DNA of 64,000 nt from a virus: IMG/VR virus record IMGVR_UViG_3300020438_006740, positions 1-64,000 of that record; one strand, 5' to 3'. Positions 1 through 6,854 of this stretch are shown piece after piece. The notes beneath the pieces were generated by a model. That model was given only the letters and a program-made list of their open reading frames with translations. It was not told where the DNA came from and made no database searches. Every line of letters begins with the position of its first letter. The first letter of the stretch is position 1. A program made the translations under genes and the position numbers.

Positions 1-692
1 CAGGTAGCATAAGACACGCCCGTCACGCCAGACGTGCTATTTGTCGAGTTGATGCCGCCGCCTGCGAGTCGTATCCCCTTTCCAGGGGGAGAAATCGCCG
101 AAAGGTTGTACTCTTGCCACTCCGTTATCGCACTGCCGTTCGCGGTGACCCTGGCGTAGTAGTAGTTATCCTTCCAGAAGTAGTCGAGCCCGAGTCTGTT
201 AGGCTGTTCCCGAACAATTGTAAACGGTATGGTTACTTGCGCAGTGTTCCCGACGTACAGCGTTAAGCTCCAGCTTGACCCAGATACCGTCGCGTTAATC
301 CTGCCGATCGGGTACGTGTCGTTTTCCCAGGATGCTCCCCCACCGTCCATCCGATCTCCGCGAGCATAGACGACGAACAGCGTTCTCGAATAGCCGGACC
401 CCCCGATGTTATCTGGCATAACGGTGAAGGCGACGCGGCCAGAGGCATAAGCCCCTGCGCTGTACGTCTCGTGCCAGGTGTCGCCGTCATAGCCGTTGGT
501 AATCCAGGAGCCAGTTGTACGCACTTTCAGACTTCGAACGCCAGACACAAACCCCGCTGTCGGGCTGGTGTTGCACCACGTCGAAAAATTCGTATCGTCG
601 TTGCTGGTGCTAGACACATCAAAGCCGTGCGCGTCCCACACGGTGCTGGGCCACTGCTCTTCAAAGCCCCACATCTTTGTGATTCTCGGCAT
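1..692 (-). CDS. Partial virion-type protein, C-terminus outside window
   Basis: An open frame of 230 codons runs off the window edge without a stop, so the C-terminus is missing. The start ATG shares one base with the stop of the upstream gene (TAATG), which suggests translational coupling. The protein is rich in Gly, Ser, Thr, Trp and Tyr and has the beta-strand-like texture of a LamG or lectin jelly-roll (early WGFEEQW, later WHETYSAG, VVYARGDR and a Tyr run). I infer a fibre or decoration protein. No named family is recognised with certainty. The block is visibly more GC-rich than genes further right. Confidence 0.7.
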   Translation of the reverse strand, partial: MPRITKMWGFEEQWPSTVWDAHGFDVSSTSNDDTNFSTWCNTSPTAGFVSGVRSLKVRTTGSWITNGYDGDTWHETYSAGAYASGRVAFTVMPDNIGGSGYSRTLFVVYARGDRMDGGGASWENDTYPIGRINATVSGSSWSLTLYVGNTAQVTIPFTIVREQPNRLGLDYFWKDNYYYARVTANGSAITEWQEYNLSAISPPGKGIRLAGGGINSTNSTSGVTGVSYAT

Positions 693-1030
693 TAGGCACC
701 CCCGAACAGTGTTTGGATTTCTTCTAGCGTCGAGACAGTCCAGCCATCGGGTGCAGTCCACGGCCCCAGCACGCCATTGGTCATGCCTTGGGGGCTGGGC
801 GGAACCGAGACGCCAAAATGGGTATCATTACTCCCAAGTGTCGAAAGCCCAAGAGGACAGGCAGCGAGAGCGGAAACGATCTCGGCGTCTCCGTCGAGCA
901 TCCCCCACTCGACGGAGATCACATCCTCGGTATCAGAATCGAGTGTCTTGTGTGTTGGCGCCAGGTAGTAGGACGGCGGTGGGGGTGCCGTCATGGCATC
1001 GCTCATCTGGCTGTTGAAGTCTTCTGACAT
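692..1030 (-). CDS. Small virion-associated hypothetical protein (112 aa)
   Basis: The start ATG follows a strong AGAGGAGATAAA ribosome binding site. The stop overlaps the start of the next gene (TAATG). The N-terminus is acidic and polar and is followed by a proline cluster (APPPPSYY). The rest is Gly/Ser/Thr-rich with no membrane segment. No family is recognised. Its coupling to a lectin-like protein suggests a tail-fibre assembly or attachment role, which is inference. Confidence 0.65.
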   Translation of the reverse strand: MSEDFNSQMSDAMTAPPPPSYYLAPTHKTLDSDTEDVISVEWGMLDGDAEIVSALAACPLGLSTLGSNDTHFGVSVPPSPQGMTNGVLGPWTAPDGWTVSTLEEIQTLFGGA

Positions 1031-1171
1031 TTTATCTCCTCTTTTTTCCTATCTGGAAGCACAATCTTTTTCTAGAACAATTATCTTAATTGACTCATTG
1101 TGTTTTTCCGGGTTTAGTTATTCTATTAGATGGATTAGTATAAATCAGTACGCAATAATACGTTGCTTCTC

Positions 1172-1600
1172 CTAATCTTTTTTGTGAATATAAACTTCCA
1201 CTTCATCAGTTCCAACTGACGGGCCTCCATAAAAAGAAACTCTCATAAAAGCACCATGAGTTGGGCACGGTATTGAAAAATAGCTATTAGATCCAGAGAA
1301 ACAATTTTCTGCAGTTATCCTGTAAATATATTGTTTTACAACAGGCGGAGTTGCATCAGCATCAAGCTCCTCTACCGTAACAGGAAATACTCTAGCAGAT
1401 GTGTGCAAATCAGTATACTCTATCTTTGCGTAAAGATTTGTAACGTTTTGCTGATCAAATATTTTAAAGTAAAATTCGACATCACGAAAGCCTCTAACAT
1501 TAGCCCATTCTGAGGCAGTATATGATGATGGAAAAGCAGCTCTGGTAAATATGCTGTGAATTTCATTTGTTGTTTTAAACTTTGAATTTAAAGCTGACAT
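1172..1600 (-). CDS. Hypothetical virion-like beta protein (142 aa)
   Basis: The start MSALNSKFK was chosen because GGAG lies six bases upstream; an upstream TTG would add 15 basic residues without a good ribosome binding site. The protein is beta-rich, with alternating aromatic and polar residues (FYFKIFD, AKIEYTD) and a short HKKD tail. It resembles the small decoration-type proteins at 6438 and 16865 in composition only. The 141 bases downstream, up to the next gene at 1030, hold no ORF or clear terminator. Confidence 0.6.
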   Translation of the reverse strand: MSALNSKFKTTNEIHSIFTRAAFPSSYTASEWANVRGFRDVEFYFKIFDQQNVTNLYAKIEYTDLHTSARVFPVTVEELDADATPPVVKQYIYRITAENCFSGSNSYFSIPCPTHGAFMRVSFYGGPSVGTDEVEVYIHKKD

Positions 1601-1677
1601 TTTAACTCCGAACAATTTTTTTTTATAAATTACTTTTTTAAGCAAGTTTACTAACTATTAATAAGAATTATATTAGT

Positions 1678-1848
1678 ATGATACCCGGTAAACAAGAATT
1701 TTTTTTACTATTGATAGGTATAAATCTAATCCTTTTTCTTTTTAGTTTATTATTAAATTCAGCAGAAATGGCCATAATTAATATTGTTTCTATAACATCA
1801 TTTTACCTTGCTTATATAATAGAAGAGGATAAAAAAAAACTAAAATGA
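1678..1848 (+). CDS. Small two-helix membrane protein (56 aa)
   Basis: This short plus-strand ORF begins MIPGKQEFF. It has two hydrophobic segments, at about residues 8-27 and 31-47, and ends in a charged tail (EEDKKKLK). Its TGA stop overlaps the start of the nuclease gene as ATGA, the usual coupling signature in this genome. No good Shine-Dalgarno is visible upstream. A small inner-membrane protein translated just ahead of a nuclease could be an anchor, holin-like or exclusion factor, but nothing in the sequence decides this. Confidence 0.55.
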   Translation: MIPGKQEFFLLLIGINLILFLFSLLLNSAEMAIINIVSITSFYLAYIIEEDKKKLK

Positions 1849-2198
1849 ATAATCTGTATTTTTACAAAGCAATTATAAGATCCGTATATGATGGAGATAC
1901 TCTTACTGCAGATATCGATCTTGGCTTTGGAATTTGGATTAACGGAGCAAAGCTGAGACTTGATGGTGTTGATACGCCTGAATTGAGAGGAACTTCCGAT
2001 GAAGAAAAGACTAGAGCAATAGAGGCCAGGGATTGGGTTCGAGAAAAAACCTTGGAAAAAGAAGTTATGATAAAGTCTTTAGGCAAAGGAAAATACGGAA
2101 GGTATATTGTGCAGATCTGGATTTTAGAGAAAGATATTCTATCGGACATTACCATTAATGATGAGCTTATAAAGCTTGGTATGGCAGAAAAGTATTAA
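1845..2198 (+). CDS. Staphylococcal-nuclease-like (SNase) endonuclease
   Basis: This 117-residue protein has the thermonuclease fold signature: VYDGDTLTADIDLG near residues 14-27, LRLDGVDTPELRG near 37-49 with the catalytic Arg and Glu, and GKYGRYIVQI near 81-90 with the second Arg. The family cleaves DNA and RNA with calcium. There is no signal peptide, but it is coupled to the small membrane protein upstream. It converges on the superoxide dismutase-like gene, and the two stops interlock over four bases. A role in host DNA degradation or nucleotide scavenging is inferred. Confidence 0.85.
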   Translation: MNNLYFYKAIIRSVYDGDTLTADIDLGFGIWINGAKLRLDGVDTPELRGTSDEEKTRAIEARDWVREKTLEKEVMIKSLGKGKYGRYIVQIWILEKDILSDITINDELIKLGMAEKY

Positions 2199-3073
2199 GA
2201 TCCTGGGCTCAAAAAGCTTAGTGGAAGATTTTGAACGTCAGAGACTCTTATTGATTTAATTGTGGTTCCAACCTCATACTGCTTCCAGAATTTAGACATA
2301 TTGTAGTACTCAAAGATATAATAAAGATATCTTGAATCAAGTTGATCTAAATATTCCTCTTTTACCTTTATGCCAATGGCTTCTGGGTGATACTCTCTTA
2401 TAGGCCTACCTGGATTATGCTTTCTCCAGATCCAAAAATCAGCATCTTTGAGGTCTGTTTTTATGAAAAGTATGTCCGAAAGCTTTCTAGGCTTAAAAGA
2501 CGATGCTTTAATAAATAATTTTTTAATCTTATTAAGTCTACTTGACTTAGTCAGGTTTATTCTTTCATTTACTACTGACCAATCAATTATTCGCCAGATA
2601 TTTTTAAGGTACTTTGATTTATCACTTTGATAGTCCAAAGCCCAGGCATGCTCCCACCAGTCAACCAAAAGTACTATATCTTTTTTGATCTCGTGATTTT
2701 TTATTATCTTTATTTTTCCATCTCTAGATAAATAAACCCAACCAGACCCCTGTATTGACATTGCTGCTTTTGTAAATTCTTCTTTAAAAGAATCAAAAGA
2801 TTTATATTTATCCTCTATAAAAGTAAGGCTAGAACCATATGGTTTGTTGCCTTGTTTTGGCGGCTGTAGTTGCGGAAAAAAAATATTATGCAGAAAAGCT
2901 CCAGCCTCATTAAAAGCAGAGTCTCCCTCTCTCTTGTTAAATCTCTTAACGTACCCTGCAGCAAGGTTGTCTCTGTGGTATTCCAGGGTATCCTCTGACA
3001 TAACCGGAGCTAAATCACTGTAGGAATATTTTACTTTTTGAAGATGAAGTTTTTCGGTCATTTTTTTACCCAT
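2195..3073 (-). CDS. Fe/Mn superoxide dismutase-like protein with extra C-terminal domain
   Basis: Residues about 10-170 match the Fe/Mn superoxide dismutase fold. The four metal ligands can be placed at His33 (LEYHRDNLAAGYV), His62 (AGAFLHNIFF), Asp138 and His142 (VDWWEHAWALDY), and the gateway Tyr is kept at 41. The His pair after the first ligand is lost. Residues about 205-292 form an extra domain (DFWIWRKHNPGRPIREY, RYLYYIFEYYN, IRVSDVQNLPLS) that reads like a half-domain of restriction specificity or target-recognition proteins. Family enzymes are usually about 200 residues, so the tail is unusual. Either MGKK or the internal MTEK could be the start. Enzymatic activity is plausible but unproven. 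Confidence 0.75.
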   Translation of the reverse strand: MGKKMTEKLHLQKVKYSYSDLAPVMSEDTLEYHRDNLAAGYVKRFNKREGDSAFNEAGAFLHNIFFPQLQPPKQGNKPYGSSLTFIEDKYKSFDSFKEEFTKAAMSIQGSGWVYLSRDGKIKIIKNHEIKKDIVLLVDWWEHAWALDYQSDKSKYLKNIWRIIDWSVVNERINLTKSSRLNKIKKLFIKASSFKPRKLSDILFIKTDLKDADFWIWRKHNPGRPIREYHPEAIGIKVKEEYLDQLDSRYLYYIFEYYNMSKFWKQYEVGTTIKSIRVSDVQNLPLSFLSPGS

Positions 3074-3437
3074 CTAATTCTGGATGATACCCAAACTTAA
3101 CTTTTTTAACAGACTTATCCCTAGAGTCTCCATCTAAAAACACTTCGACTGGATATATTTTTTCTGGGTCATCATACCAGTAATAAGCAACATAAGAGTG
3201 GTCACTCATAAGTTCAACAACTAGACCTCTATTATGTTTATTGTTTTCTGCTTGTAATATTATTTTTTTACCGACAGGGAGCATTATATCTGTTTCTTTT
3301 AGTTTTTCTATTTCTGGATTCTTTAGATCCTTTTCATGGCCTTCAGCCTTCTTTATTAACTCATCGATAATATCAGCCTCTTTGACCAAACCCTTTTTGT
3401 CAAGTAAATTTGCAATATCAGCTAATTCTTTGATCAT
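3066..3437 (-). CDS. Small protein with recurrent N-terminal helical module (123 aa)
   Basis: The first 30 residues (IANLLDKKGLVKEADIIDE) carry a helix-turn-helix-like module shared with the next gene and with the 54-residue gene at 4829. The rest looks like a small beta domain of the KOW/SH3 sort (IMLPVGKKIILQ, RGLVVELM, YVAYYWYDDPEKIYPVEVF). The stop overlaps the start of the dismutase-like gene. The function is unknown. The shared module may be a targeting or interaction tag, which is an inference. Confidence 0.65.
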   Translation of the reverse strand: MIKELADIANLLDKKGLVKEADIIDELIKKAEGHEKDLKNPEIEKLKETDIMLPVGKKIILQAENNKHNRGLVVELMSDHSYVAYYWYDDPEKIYPVEVFLDGDSRDKSVKKVKFGYHPELDG

Positions 3438-3475
3438 TTCCTGTCCTTTATTATACCTTGTTTTAATGCTTAATG

Positions 3476-3919
3476 TTAAAACTGATAATCATCCAGATAA
3501 AATCTAACTGCATCTATTAGATATTTAAAATCACTATTTTTACCATATTTTTCTGAAAATTGAGCTTCATCAATAATCTCTTTATAAAGCTTATTTGGCA
3601 TCATATTAACGTCTGCTGATAGATCAAATATCGCATCTGGCAAGTGCTCTTCCGCATATTCTTTGAGCTCTCTGCTATCACTGTGAAGCATGTCCAAGAT
3701 TAGCACTTCTGAAGCCGGATCTACTGATGAAGCTGGATTTAGATGCTTTTCAATAAAGCTCTTGATTGCCAATTTTGCATCCTCGCTTAACTCGTCATCA
3801 TAATCATCTGTGTCATCATATTGGGCGATTTTTTGTAGCAAAGAATCAAGAGTGCTAGCCTCTTTCATTAGGCCTTTTTTGTCTAATAAGTTTGCTATTC
3901 TAATTATTTCTTTTAACAT
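3476..3919 (-). CDS. Acidic protein with recurrent N-terminal helical module (147 aa)
   Basis: The N-terminus (IRIANLLDKKGLMKEAS) is nearly the same as that of the downstream neighbour. The remainder is acidic and helical (DDTDDYDDELSEDAKLAIK, then HLNPASSVDPASEVLILD) and ends DDYQF. There is no membrane segment and no recognised enzyme motif. The near identity of the first 30 residues, with unrelated bodies, suggests module shuffling or a shared localisation signal. Confidence 0.65.
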   Translation of the reverse strand: MLKEIIRIANLLDKKGLMKEASTLDSLLQKIAQYDDTDDYDDELSEDAKLAIKSFIEKHLNPASSVDPASEVLILDMLHSDSRELKEYAEEHLPDAIFDLSADVNMMPNKLYKEIIDEAQFSEKYGKNSDFKYLIDAVRFYLDDYQF

Positions 3920-3929
3920 TTAGATGCTC

Positions 3930-4541
3930 CTACCACCAGGTATACTTCTTTTTTGCACCAGTTAGATGCGGATATCTTCCCACCCTACATGACCAATAGC
4001 GTGGAGTGCATCGATCATTAGCCGTCTTGCATTTATGCCTTGCCACAAAAGACTTTCTTCTATCTGGCTCAGATATTCTTAAGGGCATATCTGGAGATCC
4101 AAAAGAAATCTTTTTTACCTTACCGTTACATCTTGCGTAAACATAAAACTTTTTTGATCCACCCCTTTTAGGCTTACCTAATGGAGGGTCTTTTTTCTTT
4201 TTACCTTTCTTTTTTGCAGTCTTGTCTTCTAGTGATTCTTCCGAAAATGGTACATCCAGCAAAACTTCTTCCCCGTTATAGACTGCAGTTTTACCGAGAT
4301 CAGAAGATAATAGCTCTACATCCTCCTCACAGAACCTCATCATACCAGAAATCCAATGCTGTCTTGCCTCTGTTATAAGCTCAAAATAAGCAGAGGAGCC
4401 AAATCGATAAATATTGTCAGATATTGGAATCTGTTTTTCAACATGATGCTTTAATCCGGCACACTTGATCATAGAAGCAGATTTAACAATAGGTGCTTTA
4501 ATAATTCTTGTATAGTTTGCTATTTTCTCTAATCTATTCAT
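3930..4541 (-). CDS. Phage-type protein with basic C-terminal domain (203 aa)
   Basis: The protein has a short helical N-terminus (MNRLEKIANYTRII), a Lys-rich linker (KKKGKKKKDPPLGKPKRG) and a conserved-looking basic C-terminal domain (KKFYVYARCNGKVKKISFG, RKSFVARHKCKTAND, CTPRYWSCRVGRYPH). Domains of this type recur in large myovirus-like phages next to head or internal virion genes. I recall the pattern but cannot name the family. It overlaps the small cupin gene upstream by four bases (ATGA). A DNA-binding or prohead role is only a guess. Confidence 0.65.
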   Translation of the reverse strand: MNRLEKIANYTRIIKAPIVKSASMIKCAGLKHHVEKQIPISDNIYRFGSSAYFELITEARQHWISGMMRFCEEDVELLSSDLGKTAVYNGEEVLLDVPFSEESLEDKTAKKKGKKKKDPPLGKPKRGGSKKFYVYARCNGKVKKISFGSPDMPLRISEPDRRKSFVARHKCKTANDRCTPRYWSCRVGRYPHLTGAKKKYTWW

Positions 4542-4804
4542 TTTAACTTTGCAACCTTTAGGGTTAAATCAGAAGATCCTTTTATTATTCTATGCCATGT
4601 ATTTTTATTAATAAAAATTTCATCATCACCTATAGGTATGGGTAACTTATTATCTTCTTGATAAAGCCATCCGTCACCTGATATTTTTGATATTATTCTA
4701 TCTTCCCGATCTTTGTGCCAATAAAGATCTTCATCTTCTAAATCTGCAGAAAATTTTCTTACAAATAATTTTTCGGATATTTTCTTTTCATTAAACGGTA
4801 GCAT
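4538..4804 (-). CDS. Small cupin-like protein (88 aa)
   Basis: The pattern LYWHKDREDRIISKISGDGW, then LPIPIGDDEIFINKNTWHRI and GSSDLTLKV, is that of a minimal cupin barrel with the usual His, Gly and Pro spacing. Family members bind metals or sugars, but no substrate can be read from this short form. It overlaps the following gene by four bases and lies just after the 54-residue helical gene, within one minus-strand run. Confidence 0.55.
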   Translation of the reverse strand: MLPFNEKKISEKLFVRKFSADLEDEDLYWHKDREDRIISKISGDGWLYQEDNKLPIPIGDDEIFINKNTWHRIIKGSSDLTLKVAKLK

Positions 4805-4828
4805 GCGAGCCTCGCATTATATTTATCT

Positions 4829-4993
4829 TCAGGAGCTTTTCTCTTCATCATCAGATGGCAATTCCTCTAGCAGCTCCATTATGCCTTTTGATGCAATTTT
4901 TGTCAAAAGACTATCAATCACATCAGCATCTTTTTGCAAACCAAGCCTATCTAACTTATCTGATATGAGTATTAACTTATCCTTTAGATTCAT
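4829..4993 (-). CDS. 54-aa protein consisting mostly of the recurrent helical module
   Basis: The sequence begins MNLKDKLILISDKLDRLGL and continues QKDADVIDSLLTKIASKG, matching the module at the N-termini of the genes ending at 3437 and 3919. A short acidic tail (DDEEKSS) follows. It starts one base after the stop of the protease gene. Because the module here forms almost the whole protein, it probably folds and acts on its own. An antisense Ser-rich ORF covers the same bases and was rejected. Confidence 0.6.
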   Translation of the reverse strand: MNLKDKLILISDKLDRLGLQKDADVIDSLLTKIASKGIMELLEELPSDDEEKSS

Positions 4994-4994
4994 T

Positions 4995-5717
4995 TTATTC
5001 TCCATTTTCTTGTATTTTACGATCTAAGGCATTCCAGTCTATAACATAATAGGGTGAAACCCAAATTATATTATCAATAACAGTGGGTATTCCAAAGGGC
5101 GCATCAACACTGGTTCCAAAAAGTATTCCCAGGAAGTCACCCTTGCTAGAGAATACACTAGATCCAGATGATCCGCCCCAAGCAATAGAGTGAATGATAA
5201 TTGAATCAACCTCAAACCCGGCAACCCTGCCTCTTGACGTAAGAAGGCTATGTGCAGATGGATATCCAGAAAAAATTACATCTAAATCAATCAGGGTCTT
5301 TGGGTTATGGTCTTTTGCCTTAAACTTCACAGGTTTTATTGAGTCAAGCCCATCAGCCGAGAGAACTGCAAAATCTGCAGCTAAATCAGAATAGACTAGT
5401 GAAGCTTCTTTTGTTTCTCCACTGTTTGGTATAATCAAAAACCGAGAAAAGCCTTCAGTAACATGTTTGGCGGTAAATATAAATACCTTTCCTTTGTATT
5501 CAAATAAGGTTCCTGTCCCGTGCCCACCAGATGGGGTTACTACCTTTACAGATGCTTCTCTGCTTTTGGCCTCAAAGGAGTTGAGCTTGGCAGCTTCTAC
5601 ATGAGAAATGTTTATATCTGAGGATCTTGTGTTATTAGGTAGGCTGGTTGCAACTATAGCAAAAGTGAAAACTACAGTTACTAAGGCTATAAGGTATATT
5701 GGTCTATTTCTTGTCAT
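4995..5717 (-). CDS. Membrane-anchored trypsin-like serine protease
   Basis: An N-terminal hydrophobic segment (about residues 8-26) acts as signal anchor, so the protease domain probably faces the periplasm. The catalytic triad can be placed at His85 (FTAKHVTEG), Asp115 (LAADFAVL) and Ser184 (WGGSSGSSVF), as in chymotrypsin-fold/HtrA-like enzymes. No PDZ domain follows, so it is not a full DegP. A second protease of the same type lies on the plus strand at 20502. Possible roles are maturation of envelope-facing phage proteins, superinfection exclusion or lysis. Confidence 0.8.
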   Translation of the reverse strand: MTRNRPIYLIALVTVVFTFAIVATSLPNNTRSSDINISHVEAAKLNSFEAKSREASVKVVTPSGGHGTGTLFEYKGKVFIFTAKHVTEGFSRFLIIPNSGETKEASLVYSDLAADFAVLSADGLDSIKPVKFKAKDHNPKTLIDLDVIFSGYPSAHSLLTSRGRVAGFEVDSIIIHSIAWGGSSGSSVFSSKGDFLGILFGTSVDAPFGIPTVIDNIIWVSPYYVIDWNALDRKIQENGE

Positions 5718-5719
5718 GC

Positions 5720-6049
5720 TTATTCCAAAAACTTAAGAATCCAAGCTGCAAAACCCATAAAGAATTGAACCGTAATAAATACGCCTATTGCCTTTGTTCT
5801 AAATGCTTTTAGCTCAGAAACAGATTCGATTAGTTCTTTTAGCTGAGTTGGGGAAGCAACATCGTCGATTTTTAGCTTCCATTCTCTCAGCTCATTAACG
5901 CGATCTTCTTTCGCTCTCATCTCAGTTATATCAGATTTTAAACCCTGTATTTGAGAGTTTAAATTATCAATACTATCTGACAGTGACTCTAGCTCCTTTA
6001 AAACAAGCTTGGAGTATTCATTCCATCCATTTTGATTTTCATTACTCAT
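5720..6049 (-). CDS. Coiled-coil protein with C-terminal membrane anchor (109 aa)
   Basis: Residues about 12-85 are heptad-rich (LKELESLSDSIDNLNSQI, LKSDITEMRAKEDRVNEL). A hydrophobic segment follows at about 88-106 (IGVFITVQFFMGFAAWIL), so it is tail-anchored. Proteins of this shape are common in phage lysis regions and structural modules. It overlaps the next upstream gene by eight bases and precedes the membrane protease gene. No enzymatic function is expected. Confidence 0.65.
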   Translation of the reverse strand: MSNENQNGWNEYSKLVLKELESLSDSIDNLNSQIQGLKSDITEMRAKEDRVNELREWKLKIDDVASPTQLKELIESVSELKAFRTKAIGVFITVQFFMGFAAWILKFLE

Positions 6050-6317
6050 GACTCAAAACCCTCTTGCACCCTCGATCATTTGCTAGATTTTTTATTTCAT
6101 CTAAACACAAACTTACTTCCTCAAGTTTACTTTTTGCTAATTCGCTACAGCCCTTTTCCCCCTCTAATATGTGGTCAATTTTTTGGTTTGTTTCATCTAC
6201 TTTCTCTAAAATCATCCAGAGTGTCTTTGTGTTGATTTTTAGCTGATAATCTCTATCACTTAATTTTTTACACAATTGTTTTATCTTATTTATATTATTT
6301 TTAGATCTCATCAACAA
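6042..6317 (-). CDS. Coiled-coil hypothetical protein (91 aa)
   Basis: A fully helical, charged protein (IKQLCKKLSDRDYQLKI, ILEKVDETNQKIDHILEG) with no membrane segment. Its start lies 20 bases downstream of a GCTAATATT element. It overlaps the tail-anchored coiled-coil gene, so the two may form a complex. The family is not recognised. Confidence 0.55.
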   Translation of the reverse strand: MLMRSKNNINKIKQLCKKLSDRDYQLKINTKTLWMILEKVDETNQKIDHILEGEKGCSELAKSKLEEVSLCLDEIKNLANDRGCKRVLSHE

Positions 6318-6337
6318 GTCCTACAAATTTATATTTT

Positions 6338-6346
6338 AATATTAGC
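6338..6346 (-). promoter_or_regulatory. GCTAATATT element upstream of coiled-coil gene
   Basis: On the minus strand this reads TTTGCTAATATTAAA and ends 20 bases before the ATG at 6317. It is one of six exact copies of GCTAATATT found just upstream of minus-strand starts in this window, so it is proposed as a phage promoter element. Confidence 0.4.
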
Positions 6347-6437
6347 AAACAAAACTTCTATCATTTATAATGAATATATTAATTGTTTTATCAATAATAC
6401 TAGTAATATTTAATTATATAAACGGAGACATTATAAA

Positions 6438-6854
6438 ATGGCAGTATCAATAAACAGGCTTATAGCAGATGGTGTCCAGTTTGCTGGAGTAGAGTTTTGC
6501 ACAACCGGAGATGCAGCAGGAGAAACGGGAACAGTTATTGATATTGGCACGCTCTCTGATGCTGATGGCTCTGGGAATGAAAGAGTTAGAATCAAAAGCA
6601 TAAAGGCTTGCGTTACATCAGAGGATGCCTCTGGAATGAATGGTGCCTGCGTATTATCCTGGGGCGGCTCAGGTGACGTTTTTTGCACAATACCTCCCGG
6701 CTACTCAGAGATAACTATAAACTTTGAGCCAACAAGCGGCTTTAATGGCAACATAGATTACAATCTATCTGGTTCTATCGCCGCAACATTAAGGATAAAA
6801 TTAGAAAAACTGCACGGATTCCCAAATACTGCCGCAAAGTTTAAGAACTTCTAG
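6438..6854 (+). CDS. Small Gly/Ser-rich virion-type protein (138 aa)
   Basis: The start has GGAG ten bases upstream. The protein is beta-rich and Gly/Ser/Thr-rich (TGDAAGETGTVIDIGTLSD, SWGGSGDVFCTIPPGYSE) with several cysteines, in the style of phage decoration or fibre-tip proteins. It is an isolated plus-strand gene that converges on the M15-type peptidase gene, the two TAG stops sharing one CTAG. The intergenic stretch before it (6318-6437) is very AT-rich and also holds a tiny hydrophobic ORF that I do not call. Confidence 0.6.
   Translation: MAVSINRLIADGVQFAGVEFCTTGDAAGETGTVIDIGTLSDADGSGNERVRIKSIKACVTSEDASGMNGACVLSWGGSGDVFCTIPPGYSEITINFEPTSGFNGNIDYNLSGSIAATLRIKLEKLHGFPNTAAKFKNF

Noticed and set aside
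496-1017. Long plus-strand ORF of 173 codons
   Set aside because: It is antisense to two minus-strand genes that have a strong ribosome binding site and a TAATG join; GC-rich DNA easily gives such frames.
4803-5027. Ser-rich plus-strand ORF
   Set aside because: It mirrors the 54-residue helical gene on the minus strand, which matches the recurrent module.
6370-6453. 27-codon hydrophobic micro-ORF before the plus-strand virion-type gene
   Set aside because: No ribosome binding site and a short length; AT-rich DNA gives hydrophobic codons by chance. It resembles the 56-residue gene only in being small and hydrophobic.
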